A stretch of 8,200 bases of DNA from an uncultured Clostridia bacterium (GCA_946002045.1 CAMFYM010000057.1:1-8200); one strand, 5' to 3'. Counted from the stretch's first letter, positions 1 to 7,137 are shown. The notes: generated by a model not told the origin, from the letters alone. Made by a program: numbers and translations.

Positions 1-64
1 TAACATTATAACAGAAATAATAAATAAAATAAACAGATTTTTAAAAATAAATTACAAAAATAAC
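1..64. other. AT-rich intergenic end of window, no recognisable feature
   Basis: This short stretch is very rich in A and T and contains only stop-dense, low-complexity sequence. I see no gene, RNA or clear promoter in it. It lies downstream of the DUF2804 gene and its terminator. Confidence 0.6.
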
Positions 65-93
65 AAAAAAGAGAAGAACAAGCCTTCTCTTTT
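65..93 (-). terminator. Rho-independent terminator of the DUF2804 gene
   Basis: A perfect 10 bp inverted repeat (67-76 with 84-93) surrounds a 7-base loop, a few bases past the DUF2804 stop codon. Read on the minus strand, the stem ends in a run of six T (70-65), then G and further T-rich sequence, as expected of an intrinsic terminator. The other strand also carries a T run, so it could work in both directions. Confidence 0.8.
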
Positions 94-97
94 CTGC

Positions 98-1126
98 TTA
101 ATATTTATTATGCACCTTTTCTGCAAAGCAAAGAAAATCCTTGAATTCCACAACATCACCGTTGTCAAGCACGGATTTACCTGTCATTCTGCCGAATACC
201 TGATGCTGATCGGTAACAATCAACTGAGCAACGCTTGTATAATCGCTTCTGTCGATTATCGGCACAAAGTCAGCTTCAAATCTTCCGTCAGAGGATGTAA
301 ATGTCCAAGGATCAGTAAAATTCTCGCTAATGTTAAAAACAACATCGTCAATTTTGTGTGCCTTGCCGTCATAGAATATTACGTTTTCACTGGCATTTGA
401 GGTATCGCCAAAGCCGTAGCCAAGATTAAAGCCAAAGCGATGACCGTCCACCACGCCTGAGCCTGATCCCCAATACCAATAGTTGTTATATGTCCATACG
501 CCTCGTCCCCAATCAAGACCACCGAAATCTGTTTCAGGACAAAGCTGATATACCTTGTCGCCATACTGAATTTTACCACTTGCAGGCATACAGTTTATTT
601 TTTGATTGTAATAAAACGCTTTATTATCCTCTGCCCAAGGTGTTGCTATTGTCATAGAATCTTCATCGGGATTAGATAAGGTAATATTCACCTTTAAGCC
701 CTTACCGTTATCAAAGCTTGGATAATCGCAGCGAATAATTCTTTTGCCTTCTCTTACAATAAATTCAAGAGCAAGCTTTGAATTATTAACTGTTACATCA
801 CCCTCCTTTGATGATGAGGGCATATGCAATCTTCCCATAGGAAACGGAAGAATAACAGGCTGGGTATGCTCATAAGCCTTGTTAAAGTCAAGAAAGCTGA
901 CACTATCAAGCTCAAGATAGCCTAAGTCGGAAACTGTAAAGCAAACTGCAATATTATGCTTGTTGGAAATTACAGAATAGTAATCCCATTCCTTAATCCT
1001 TGTTTTACGCTTTTTTATATCGTTGCGATTGTAAATTTGAACCGGCTTTCTGCTCCAGCCAGGCTCACGCAACGAGCCGTCATCTTTAAGTAAATTTTGA
1101 ATAGCAGTAACCTCGTGATTTCTCAT
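98..1126 (-). CDS. DUF2804 domain-containing protein
   Basis: A 342-residue protein matching the DUF2804 family along its whole length. The molecular function of this family is not established. Recognisable family blocks, in order, are: an N-terminal GSLREPGWSR (17-26), WDYYSVIS (47-54), a Trp/Tyr/Gly-rich core starting LDWGRGVW (204-211) and continuing to about 224, GFGDTSNASENVIFYDGK (238-255), DPWTFTSSDGRFE (272-284), QVFGRMTG (309-316) and a C-terminal FAEKVHNKY (334-342). I see no signal peptide or membrane segment, so it is probably cytoplasmic. The start codon is preceded by AAGGGGG, about 6 bases upstream. It is a single-gene unit with its own promoter candidate and terminator, so the neighbouring uracil genes say little about its role. 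The family call rests on recalled motifs, not a profile search. Confidence 0.85.
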   Translation of the reverse strand: MRNHEVTAIQNLLKDDGSLREPGWSRKPVQIYNRNDIKKRKTRIKEWDYYSVISNKHNIAVCFTVSDLGYLELDSVSFLDFNKAYEHTQPVILPFPMGRLHMPSSSKEGDVTVNNSKLALEFIVREGKRIIRCDYPSFDNGKGLKVNITLSNPDEDSMTIATPWAEDNKAFYYNQKINCMPASGKIQYGDKVYQLCPETDFGGLDWGRGVWTYNNYWYWGSGSGVVDGHRFGFNLGYGFGDTSNASENVIFYDGKAHKIDDVVFNISENFTDPWTFTSSDGRFEADFVPIIDRSDYTSVAQLIVTDQHQVFGRMTGKSVLDNGDVVEFKDFLCFAEKVHNKY

Positions 1127-1146
1127 ATTGATTCCCCCTTAATATC

Positions 1147-1175
1147 ATTATAAAACATAAGGATAATAAATACAA
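1147..1175 (-). promoter_or_regulatory. Sigma-A-type promoter candidate for the DUF2804 gene
   Basis: On the minus strand there is a perfect -10 box TATAAT (1152-1147), a weak -35 TTGTAT (1175-1170) and exactly 17 bases between them. Transcription would start roughly 15 bases before the AAGGGGG ribosome binding site, giving a short leader. The -35 box lies right behind the T run of the uraA terminator, which makes independent transcription likely. Confidence 0.65.
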
Positions 1176-1176
1176 C

Positions 1177-1210
1177 AAAAAAATCCGACCCTAAAAAGAG
1201 TCGGATTTTT
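1177..1210 (-). terminator. Rho-independent terminator of the upp-uraA operon
   Basis: An 11 bp perfect inverted repeat (1179-1189 with 1200-1210) has a GC core, GTCGG/CCGAC, and A/T outer pairs around a 10-base loop. It starts 23 bases past the uraA stop codon. On the minus strand it ends in seven T (1183-1177). Because both arms carry A/T runs, it is probably bidirectional. Confidence 0.88.
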
Positions 1211-1233
1211 AATTAGAATAAACAGTGTTAGTG

Positions 1234-2652
1234 TTAGTCCTTAGTTTCCTTATTAACACCTGAAACCTTTGAAAAGTCAAAGTCCTTGTCAGGGAAAACT
1301 GCATTGAGAACAATACCTGCAATAGCAGCAACAGCAAGAGCTGAAAGTGTAATTGCAAATTCACCGATGCTGAAGGAAATGCCACTGCCAAGACCAAGTG
1401 CACATACAAGGATAACAGCTGCAATAATTGTGTTACGAGGCTTAGCAAAATCAACCTTGTTTTCTACCATATTACGAACACCGATTGCAGAAATCATACC
1501 GTAAAGAACGAATGATACACCACCGATTACAGCAGTAGGCATAAGGTTGATGCATGCTGCAAACTTTGGTGAGAAGGAGAATAAAATAGCAAAATATGCT
1601 GCAATTCTTACTACTCTTGGGTCATAAACCTTTGAAAGAGCAAGTACGCCTGTATTCTCGCCGTAAGTTGTGTTAGCAGGACCACCGAAAAGTGATGCAA
1701 GAATTGTTGCACAACCGTCACCTGCAAGTGAACGGTGAAGACCCGGCTGAGCAATAAAGTTCTTGTTGCAGGTTGCACCGATAGCTGAAATATCGCCGAT
1801 ATGCTCCATCATAGTAGCAAGAGCGATTGGCATAATAGCAATGATAGCAGATACAGCCTTTGCACCGTCACGAACACCACCGAATACTGTTGAGCTCCAC
1901 TCAATCGGGAAGCCGATCCAAGCTGCGTCCTTAAGTGCCTGAAGCTTGTCAGCAGAGAACAGAAGAAGGTTTGCATTACCGTTTACTGCGATAAATGTTC
2001 CACCACCGTCAACAACAACTTCCTGTCCCATTGTAAGAGCAAGAACAACTGCTACTGCAACTGAACCGATTAAGCCTAAAAGAATAGGAATAATCTTTGC
2101 CATACCCTTACCGAAAATGTTAATAATGATAATAAGTGCAAGAGCAACTATTGCAAGCCACCAGTTAGTTTTACAGTTAGAAATTGCACTTGGAGCAAGT
2201 CCAAGACCGATAGCAATAATGATAGGACCTGTTACAACAGGAGGGAAGAATTTCATAACCTTGTTGATGCCGATAATCTTGATGATAATAGCAAGAACAA
2301 GATACAAAAGACCGGCGCAAGCAACACCCAGACATGCATAAGGAAGCATCTCTTTATTTGGTGAGCCATCCTCAAGCATTGGTGCGATTGTTGCATAACC
2401 ACCTAAGAAAGCGAATGATGAGCCTAAAAATGCAGGTACCTGAAACTTAGTGAACACGTGGAAAAGCAGTGTACCTAAGCCAGCCATAAGAAGTGTTGTT
2501 GCAACATCAAGTCCTGTAAGAAGCGGAACAAGTACTGTTGCACCAAACATAGCAAACATATGCTGGAAGCCTAAAACAATCATTCTTGGAGCACCAAGTT
2601 TTCTTGCGTCGTAGATACCCTCAGTACCTACTTTAATTTTCTCTTTAGCCAT
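1234..2652 (-). CDS. uraA: Uracil permease, NCS2 (nucleobase:cation symporter-2) family
   Basis: This 472-residue integral membrane protein imports uracil, by proton symport in characterised relatives. The NCS2 fold has 14 membrane segments, and the hydrophobic pattern here agrees. Family blocks seen are QHMFAMFGATVLVP (30-43), VPAFLGSSFAFLGG (72-85), FFPPVVTGPII (135-145), MMEHIGD (281-287), PGLHRSLAGDG (303-313), NTTYGENTGV (327-336) and GGVSFVLYGMI (377-387). Glu283 and Glu332 align with the substrate-binding Glu241 and Glu290 of E. coli UraA. Asp287 stands where E. coli has His245. AGGAG lies 5 bases before the ATG. The gene starts 21 bp after the upp stop codon, so the two are co-transcribed, which supports uracil rather than xanthine or urate as substrate. 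The C-terminal tail after about residue 452 is charged and presumably cytoplasmic. Confidence 0.93.
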   Translation of the reverse strand: MAKEKIKVGTEGIYDARKLGAPRMIVLGFQHMFAMFGATVLVPLLTGLDVATTLLMAGLGTLLFHVFTKFQVPAFLGSSFAFLGGYATIAPMLEDGSPNKEMLPYACLGVACAGLLYLVLAIIIKIIGINKVMKFFPPVVTGPIIIAIGLGLAPSAISNCKTNWWLAIVALALIIIINIFGKGMAKIIPILLGLIGSVAVAVVLALTMGQEVVVDGGGTFIAVNGNANLLLFSADKLQALKDAAWIGFPIEWSSTVFGGVRDGAKAVSAIIAIMPIALATMMEHIGDISAIGATCNKNFIAQPGLHRSLAGDGCATILASLFGGPANTTYGENTGVLALSKVYDPRVVRIAAYFAILFSFSPKFAACINLMPTAVIGGVSFVLYGMISAIGVRNMVENKVDFAKPRNTIIAAVILVCALGLGSGISFSIGEFAITLSALAVAAIAGIVLNAVFPDKDFDFSKVSGVNKETKD

Positions 2653-2673
2653 AATTTCTCCTCTATTTTCAAA

Positions 2674-3306
2674 TTATTTTGTACCGAAAATTCTGTCACC
2701 GGCATCACCTAAGCCAGGAACGATATAACCGTTTTCATTAAGCTTTTCGTCCATACCTGCACAGAAAATATCAACATCGGGATGAGCCTTCTTGAGAGCC
2801 TCAAGTCCTTCAGGTGCAGCGATAATACACAAAAACTTAATTGAACGTGGGTTTCTGAGCTTAATTTGAGCGATAGCATCAATAGCAGAACCACCGGTTG
2901 CTAACATTGGGTCAACTACAAATACATCTCTTTCTTCAATGTCCTTTGGTAATTTGCAGTAATACTCAACAGGAGTAAGTGTTTTTTCGTCCCTGTAAAG
3001 TCCGATATGACCTACTCTTGCAGCCGGAACAAGTCGAAGTGCGCCCTCAACCATACCAAGACCTGCACGAAGGATAGGAACAAAGGCAAGCTTTCTGCCT
3101 GCAATTACCTTGCAATCAGCAACACCGCAGGGTGTGGTAACCTTTTTGTCCTTAAGCGTTAAGTCCCTTGTTGCATCATAAACCATAAGCATTGCAATTT
3201 CGTTAACAAGGTCACGAAATTCCTTTGTGCTTGTTTCAACATCACGAAGAATGCTCAGCTTATGCTGAATAAGGGGATGGTCCATTACAACTACTTTTCT
3301 TGACAT
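2674..3306 (-). CDS. upp: Uracil phosphoribosyltransferase
   Basis: Cytoplasmic pyrimidine-salvage enzyme that joins uracil and PRPP to give UMP and pyrophosphate. The family blocks are clear (numbering from the chosen start): DHPLIQHKLS (9-18), PILRAGLGM (77-85), VGHIGLYRDE (98-107), the PRPP loop VVDPMLATGGSA (130-141) and the uracil-binding C-terminal segment GYIVPGLGDAGDRIFGTK (193-210). The length of 210 residues fits the usual 208-210. I chose the ATG at 3306-3304. It sits 9 bases from the GGAGG box and gives the normal family N-terminus (MSRKVVVMDHPL). An in-frame ATG two codons upstream (3312-3310) is only 3 bases from that box and would add Met-Ala. The gene heads the operon with uraA, a common salvage pairing in Firmicutes. 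Confidence 0.96.
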   Translation of the reverse strand: MSRKVVVMDHPLIQHKLSILRDVETSTKEFRDLVNEIAMLMVYDATRDLTLKDKKVTTPCGVADCKVIAGRKLAFVPILRAGLGMVEGALRLVPAARVGHIGLYRDEKTLTPVEYYCKLPKDIEERDVFVVDPMLATGGSAIDAIAQIKLRNPRSIKFLCIIAAPEGLEALKKAHPDVDIFCAGMDEKLNENGYIVPGLGDAGDRIFGTK

Positions 3307-3315
3307 AGCCATAAA

Positions 3316-3320
3316 CCTCC
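3316..3320 (-). promoter_or_regulatory. Ribosome binding site of upp that bears on start choice
   Basis: GGAGG on the minus strand lies 3 bases before the ATG at 3312 and 9 bases before the in-frame ATG at 3306. The longer spacing is nearer the usual 5-9 bases, so the downstream ATG is favoured. Both may be used. Confidence 0.65.
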
Positions 3321-3341
3321 GAATAATATTTTATCTATAGA

Positions 3342-3370
3342 ATAATATCATAATATGTCATATTAAACAA
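3342..3370 (-). promoter_or_regulatory. Promoter candidate for upp-uraA
   Basis: On the minus strand TTGTTT (3370-3365) and TATTAT (3347-3342) are 17 bases apart, in the gap between the upstream operon's terminator and upp. The region is very AT-rich, so boxes of this quality can occur by chance. The leader would be short, and I see no pyrimidine-responsive attenuator or PyrR-type hairpin in it. Confidence 0.45.
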
Positions 3371-3390
3371 TAAAGGTTACACTATTGTAA

Positions 3391-3424
3391 TAAAAAAGTT
3401 AAAACCTCTCAATAATGAGAGGTT
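3391..3424 (-). terminator. Rho-independent terminator of the corrinoid/ECF operon
   Basis: An 8 bp perfect stem, AACCTCTC (3403-3410) with GAGAGGTT (3417-3424), has a 6-base loop. On the minus strand it is followed by TT, then AAC and six T (3397-3392). The stem begins three bases past the stop codon of the last operon gene and marks the operon's end before upp. Confidence 0.78.
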
Positions 3425-3427
3425 AAA

Positions 3428-3676
3428 TTAGGTTAAATATTTTAACGCCAAGAGAATATCAACTGCAAATAAAACAAGTGATATTATCCCTATGATGACT
3501 GCTGCTTTTATTTTTTTGCTGCAATCCGTGTTCAGTTCAACGCCCTTTAGCTTAAACACGATACCAACGGTTATGCCCATTATTCCAAAGGCAGGGCAAA
3601 TACCTAATGTGCAAACAGAAAGAATCGACATTATTAAAGAAAATTTTGAAAGCTTTGTAATTATTTCGTTATTCAT
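3428..3676 (-). CDS. Small two-helix membrane protein, hypothetical
   Basis: An 82-residue protein that I do not recognise with confidence. It has a short polar N-terminus, a long hydrophobic stretch at about 12-42 (with Pro28 and several Gly, possibly a bent helix or hairpin), a polar loop with Lys and Asp at 43-57, and a second membrane helix at about 58-79. The Gly/Ile-rich pattern resembles DUF4190-like small membrane proteins, but this is only an impression. Cysteines occur at 22, 27 and 52. It is real by context. Its start overlaps the end of the S-component gene by 8 bp, GAGG lies 6 bases before its ATG, and a terminator follows its stop. It could be an accessory subunit of the ECF transporter or an unrelated hitchhiker, and nothing in the sequence decides between these. 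Confidence 0.75.
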   Translation of the reverse strand: MNNEIITKLSKFSLIMSILSVCTLGICPAFGIMGITVGIVFKLKGVELNTDCSKKIKAAVIIGIISLVLFAVDILLALKYLT

Positions 3677-4361
3677 ATGCTACCTCACACACTCCGTATT
3701 TTGTTTTAATACGGTTTATTTTTTTTACGAATGCTTCACCGAAAAGCACAAGGAAAATTGATGTAGTTAATCCAAAAACAAGGCTAAAGGGCAGTCCTGC
3801 ACCGTAAACGGCAAGAGCAGATGACAGGGTAAAGCTGTTTGAAAGCATCAAAACTGTACTTAAATCAACAATAAATCCGTAAAGGGCAAATGTTAATAAA
3901 AAGCCGACAATGGCAAGATTTATCCTGTTCGCCTTAACTTTATTGAAGATTAAGCCGGACAAAAATCCCACTAATCCTAAGGCAACCATTTGGAAGGGAG
4001 TCCATATACCCTGACCGAAAATGAAGTTGGAAATAAATGCAGAAAATGCACCTACGAGATAACCTCTTTTACTGCCCATGCAAATGCCACTAACTATAAC
4101 TACTGCGCCGATAGGCTTAACCTGTGGCACAAGATAAAAAACTGCCCTTGATACAACTGCAATGCTTATAAGACTTGCAATCAGTGCTATCTCCTTTGCA
4201 TCTGTTCTGCCGCCCTCAAAGCTGATAATAAAAGGAAGCATTGAGCATAAAAGAACTGCAACAGAAATTAAGTAATAGTTTTTATCTGTACTGAATACCT
4301 GCCATAGAATAATCGACACAAGGCAAACAACTACACAAGCACAAGGGAGAAATTTTTTCAT
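3669..4361 (-). CDS. ECF transporter S component, predicted corrinoid-specific (CbrT-like)
   Basis: A 230-residue membrane protein, the substrate-binding subunit of an energy-coupling factor importer. Hydrophobic segments lie at about 4-23, 28-48, 57-78, 83-95, 100-115, 125-140, 148-172 and 183-210, some of which are probably paired or re-entrant. Conserved-looking blocks are GGRTDAKEIALIA (50-62), SRAVFYLVPQVKP (71-83) and SNFIFGQGIWTPFQM (111-125), the pattern I associate with the S-component family found beside B12 genes. Substrate is inferred: the same operon encodes a corrinoid adenosyltransferase, so cobalamin or a precursor such as cobinamide is the best guess. The start overlaps the ATPase stop by 4 bp (ATGA), with GGAGG 7 bases upstream. 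A different vitamin-like substrate cannot be excluded. Confidence 0.8.
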   Translation of the reverse strand: MKKFLPCACVVVCLVSIILWQVFSTDKNYYLISVAVLLCSMLPFIISFEGGRTDAKEIALIASLISIAVVSRAVFYLVPQVKPIGAVVIVSGICMGSKRGYLVGAFSAFISNFIFGQGIWTPFQMVALGLVGFLSGLIFNKVKANRINLAIVGFLLTFALYGFIVDLSTVLMLSNSFTLSSALAVYGAGLPFSLVFGLTTSIFLVLFGEAFVKKINRIKTKYGVCEVAYE

Positions 4362-5821
4362 TCTAAATCCTCCCGGGAAACTGCATCCTCTAAATATGAC
4401 CTTGTAATTCGTCTTATTTGTGTGGTGTAATAATTGAGAGAGCTTAAAACCGTTCTTCTGTCACCGTTAATTGTAATTATTGAATCTGACAAAAAAGATA
4501 CATAATCAGATACATCACCCACGAAATCTATATCGTGAGATACAATTATAATTGTTTTGCCTTGGGCAGACAATGATTTCAAATATTCTGCAAGGCTTCT
4601 TTTTGAAAAAACATCAAGTGCCTTTGATGGCTCATCAAGTAAAAGAATATCATAATTTTGCTTTGACAAAATTGCCAATGCAAGCATTTGCATTTGTCCC
4701 CCACTTAAATCATAAGGGTGGTGATTTGCACATTCCTTTAGCTGAAACTGAACTGCTGTTGTTTCGTCAATTTCATCCGACACTAAATCCTTTGTAAATA
4801 AATACTGTGGGTTTTGTGGCAAATATGCCACCTTGCCGTTAACCTTTACTCTGCCACTGTAAGCCCTTTTAATACCGGCAATCACCTTTAAAAGTGTTGT
4901 TTTGCCACTACCGTTTGAGCCTATAACTGCGTGGATTTTGCCCTTATATGAAGTAAAGGTAAGCTGCGACAAAATATCCTTGCCGTGCTTGTCGTAGGCA
5001 AAGGTTACATTTTTTAATTCAACGGCAATTTTTTTCGGGTTGTTTTGCAGTATTTTTGCCTTTGACTTGAATTTTTTTGGCAAGGCTATTGCTGATTTTA
5101 CTGTTAACGGACGCTGACTGAACAGCGAAGTATATACAGGAAAATAGTTAAGTGCATCAGTGTTATTTGAAAGGTAATCAGGAGCTGAGTTGTGCCCAAC
5201 TGTGCCCTTTTCCATAATAACAAGCCTATCGCAAAAATCTATTATTCCGTCGGACATATGGGATGAAAGGATTACTGTTACTCCTAATTCCTCATTAACT
5301 CGCCTTAACAGGCTTATCACCTGCATTGTTGACTTTGGATCAAGCTGTGACAGGGGTTCATCAAGAATAAGCGTATCGCAATCGGCAACCATTGATGATG
5401 CAATAGCAACTATTGCCTGCTCACCACCTGACATTTCACAAATCCTTTTATCAAGGTCATTGGATAAGTTAAAGAATGATGCTGCTTCACCGATTTTAAC
5501 GGCTATTTCATCATTATTCATTTTTTTGTTTTCAAGAGCAAAGGCAAGCTCACCTCTAACATTTTCAGACACAAAGGATACCAATGGATTTTGTGGCACA
5601 AAGGCGATTGAGTCGGTAGCAGAATTAACTGTGCCTGTAACAGTACCGTGAGGAGTTAACTCCTTTTTAAGCATTTTCAGCAATGTTGATTTGCCACTGC
5701 CTGTTTTGCCCATCAAAAGCACAAATTCGCCCTTATTGATTTCAATATTAACATTATCCAATGCCTTTACGGTGCAGGAGGGATATGTAAAGCTTAAATT
5801 CTCTGTTTTAAATATAACCAT
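4358..5821 (-). CDS. ECF transporter fused ATPase (A-A', two ABC domains)
   Basis: This 487-residue cytoplasmic protein carries two complete ABC ATPase domains in one chain and would supply both ATPase subunits of the ECF importer. Domain 1 has Walker A GKTGSGKS (38-45), Q-loop Gln77, signature SGGEQ (131-135), Walker B LILDEP (151-156), D-loop SQLD (158-161) and switch His188. A linker of roughly 211-265 follows. Domain 2 has Walker A GSNGSGKTT (301-309), Q-loop Gln336, signature SGGQ (373-376), Walker B LLLDEP (393-398) and switch His429. All catalytic residues are present in both halves, so both sites look competent. The first 28 bp overlap the end of the T-component gene. GGAGG lies 7 bases before the ATG. 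The C-terminal tail after about 455 has no clear family match. Fused A-A' proteins are typical of dedicated, single-substrate ECF systems. Confidence 0.92.
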   Translation of the reverse strand: MVIFKTENLSFTYPSCTVKALDNVNIEINKGEFVLLMGKTGSGKSTLLKMLKKELTPHGTVTGTVNSATDSIAFVPQNPLVSFVSENVRGELAFALENKKMNNDEIAVKIGEAASFFNLSNDLDKRICEMSGGEQAIVAIASSMVADCDTLILDEPLSQLDPKSTMQVISLLRRVNEELGVTVILSSHMSDGIIDFCDRLVIMEKGTVGHNSAPDYLSNNTDALNYFPVYTSLFSQRPLTVKSAIALPKKFKSKAKILQNNPKKIAVELKNVTFAYDKHGKDILSQLTFTSYKGKIHAVIGSNGSGKTTLLKVIAGIKRAYSGRVKVNGKVAYLPQNPQYLFTKDLVSDEIDETTAVQFQLKECANHHPYDLSGGQMQMLALAILSKQNYDILLLDEPSKALDVFSKRSLAEYLKSLSAQGKTIIIVSHDIDFVGDVSDYVSFLSDSIITINGDRRTVLSSLNYYTTQIRRITRSYLEDAVSREDLE

Positions 5822-6648
5822 CTTACATCCTCCGTTACATCAATAATTACAGGCATAAGCATTAAAAATGAATAGGCTGCCAATGCCATAGGTGAAATGC
5901 TTTCCATAGTAATTACAGGCTCAAAAATAAAGCTCAACCTTCCAAGTGCTTTAAACACTGCAACCACAATAAACAAGGCAACAAGCAGTATAGTCAATAC
6001 TGCATCCTTGTATGAATATCTAAATCGAGAATAGGAGGTCCTTCCGTTACAGAAATATCGTGCTTTCATTGACTCTGCAACCTGAATACTCTCCTCTAAT
6101 GTCATTGTGATAAGTGCAGAAAAATTTGAAATACTTTTTTTAAGTCTGCTATTTTCAGTATCAATCAGTAATCTTGCGTCATTTATTTCAGACCCATTCT
6201 TTTTTAATCGTGGTATAAAAGACAGCACCATTGAAAGCACAATGGCAGTATTTGGTGCAACCTTGCCGAATACAGACAAAAATCTTTCCGATGTAACAAC
6301 CACAGAGTAGCAGGAAAACCAGGTTACAATAGCTGAAAAAATCAATCCCTGACTGAAGCCGTAGAACAATCCCTCAAATGTAAAGCTCATATCAAAGGCA
6401 GTAAACAAGGCAGTAGCTCCGTAATGGGTGAAAAGCATATTGAATAATGACACAAGCACCAAAAGAGGTACAATGAATTTCAGCACATAACCTACTGTCC
6501 TTTTACCCTCCAGCTTAAATTTATAAAATATTGCCGACAAAAGACTGATTGAGGAATAGACAGGATTAAAAATTGCAAGAGTCAGTACCATAGTCAGCAC
6601 AAAAAAAAGAAAGGTAACCCTTGGATTAAATTTTGAAAACCTATCCAT
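5794..6648 (-). CDS. ECF transporter T component (CbiQ-like transmembrane protein)
   Basis: A 284-residue membrane protein, the scaffold that couples the ATPases to the S component. Hydrophobic segments lie at about 11-42, 54-75, 92-118, 133-146, 216-235 and 251-272. The long cytoplasmic stretch 147-212 holds the coupling helices. Its second coupling motif reads SMKARYF (193-199) followed by GRTSYS (202-207), where relatives usually have Ala-Arg-Gly. The presumed first motif reads DARLL (157-161). GGGAGG sits 7 bases before the ATG, and the gene follows the adenosyltransferase by 24 bp. Its end overlaps the ATPase gene by 28 bp, which implies translational coupling. The operon position between CobA and the ATPase supports the assignment more strongly than overall similarity, since T components diverge quickly. 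Confidence 0.85.
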   Translation of the reverse strand: MDRFSKFNPRVTFLFFVLTMVLTLAIFNPVYSSISLLSAIFYKFKLEGKRTVGYVLKFIVPLLVLVSLFNMLFTHYGATALFTAFDMSFTFEGLFYGFSQGLIFSAIVTWFSCYSVVVTSERFLSVFGKVAPNTAIVLSMVLSFIPRLKKNGSEINDARLLIDTENSRLKKSISNFSALITMTLEESIQVAESMKARYFCNGRTSYSRFRYSYKDAVLTILLVALFIVVAVFKALGRLSFIFEPVITMESISPMALAAYSFLMLMPVIIDVTEDVRWLYLKQRI

Positions 6649-6672
6649 AAAACTACCTCCCTTAAAAATCAG

Positions 6673-7137
6673 TTAATATTCAATTCCTTTTCTTGCTTTA
6701 ACACATCTGTCATAGGGGTGCTTTATTTTTTCAAGCAAGGTGATATAATCGGCAATTTCAAATATTTCCTTAATTTCCTTATGCCCTGTTAATATAAGCT
6801 CTGCGTCGATACTGCTTAACAATGATATTACATCATTTACGGATATAAAATCACCTACAATGTCAAGCAGTTCATCAAGAATAATTAGGTCGTAATCAGA
6901 ATTTTTCACATATTCAATAGCGCTGTTAACCCAAGGAGAATAAGATTTATCAGGATTAAAGGAAAGACTGCTGGGTGCCTCATACACATCAAAGGGCACG
7001 GCAGAAAGCTCGCTGGATTTATTATCCTTAAGAAACTGAACAAGCAGCACCCTCATACCTGCACCATATGCCCTTATACCAGCGCCTAATGCAGATGTAG
7101 TTTTGCCCTTGCCGTAGCCATAATAAATATGAATCAT
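6673..7137 (-). CDS. Corrinoid adenosyltransferase, CobA/CobO/BtuR family
   Basis: A 154-residue cytoplasmic enzyme that transfers the adenosyl group of ATP to reduced corrinoid, giving adenosylcobalamin or its precursor. The P-loop GYGKGKTTSA (7-16) sits at the extreme N-terminus, as is typical of this family, followed by RAYGAGMRVLLVQFLK (22-37). LIILDEL (84-90) is the Walker B-like segment, LTGH (116-119) matches the family's LTGR/LTGH block, and the C-terminus KARKGIEY (147-154) matches the usual ending. It is shorter than the usual 170-200 residues because the N-terminal extension before the P-loop is missing, as in several clostridial members. The start overlaps the upstream stop codon by 4 bp (ATGA). 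The nearest GAGG is about 10 bases away, so translation probably depends on coupling. It links the operon to corrinoid use. Confidence 0.9.
   Translation of the reverse strand: MIHIYYGYGKGKTTSALGAGIRAYGAGMRVLLVQFLKDNKSSELSAVPFDVYEAPSSLSFNPDKSYSPWVNSAIEYVKNSDYDLIILDELLDIVGDFISVNDVISLLSSIDAELILTGHKEIKEIFEIADYITLLEKIKHPYDRCVKARKGIEY

Noticed and set aside
110..400. Plus-strand open frame of 96 codons opposite the DUF2804 gene
   Set aside because: It is antisense to conserved DUF2804 blocks and has no recognisable content.
1946..2341. Plus-strand open frame of 131 codons inside uraA
   Set aside because: It is antisense to a clearly conserved permease, has basic low-complexity composition and no family resemblance. 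It is a shadow of the uraA codons.
3313..3427. Possible riboswitch or pyrimidine attenuator before upp
   Set aside because: The only hairpin there is the terminator of the upstream operon. The leader from the promoter candidate to upp is too short and too AT-rich to hold one.
5190..5651. Plus-strand open frame of 153 codons opposite the fused ATPase
   Set aside because: It lies over the Walker B and signature regions of a well-conserved ABC domain, with no motif of its own.
6649..6672. Possible internal promoter between cobA and the ECF T gene
   Set aside because: The gap is only 24 bp and is mostly ribosome binding site, with no -35/-10 pair. The genes are most simply co-transcribed.
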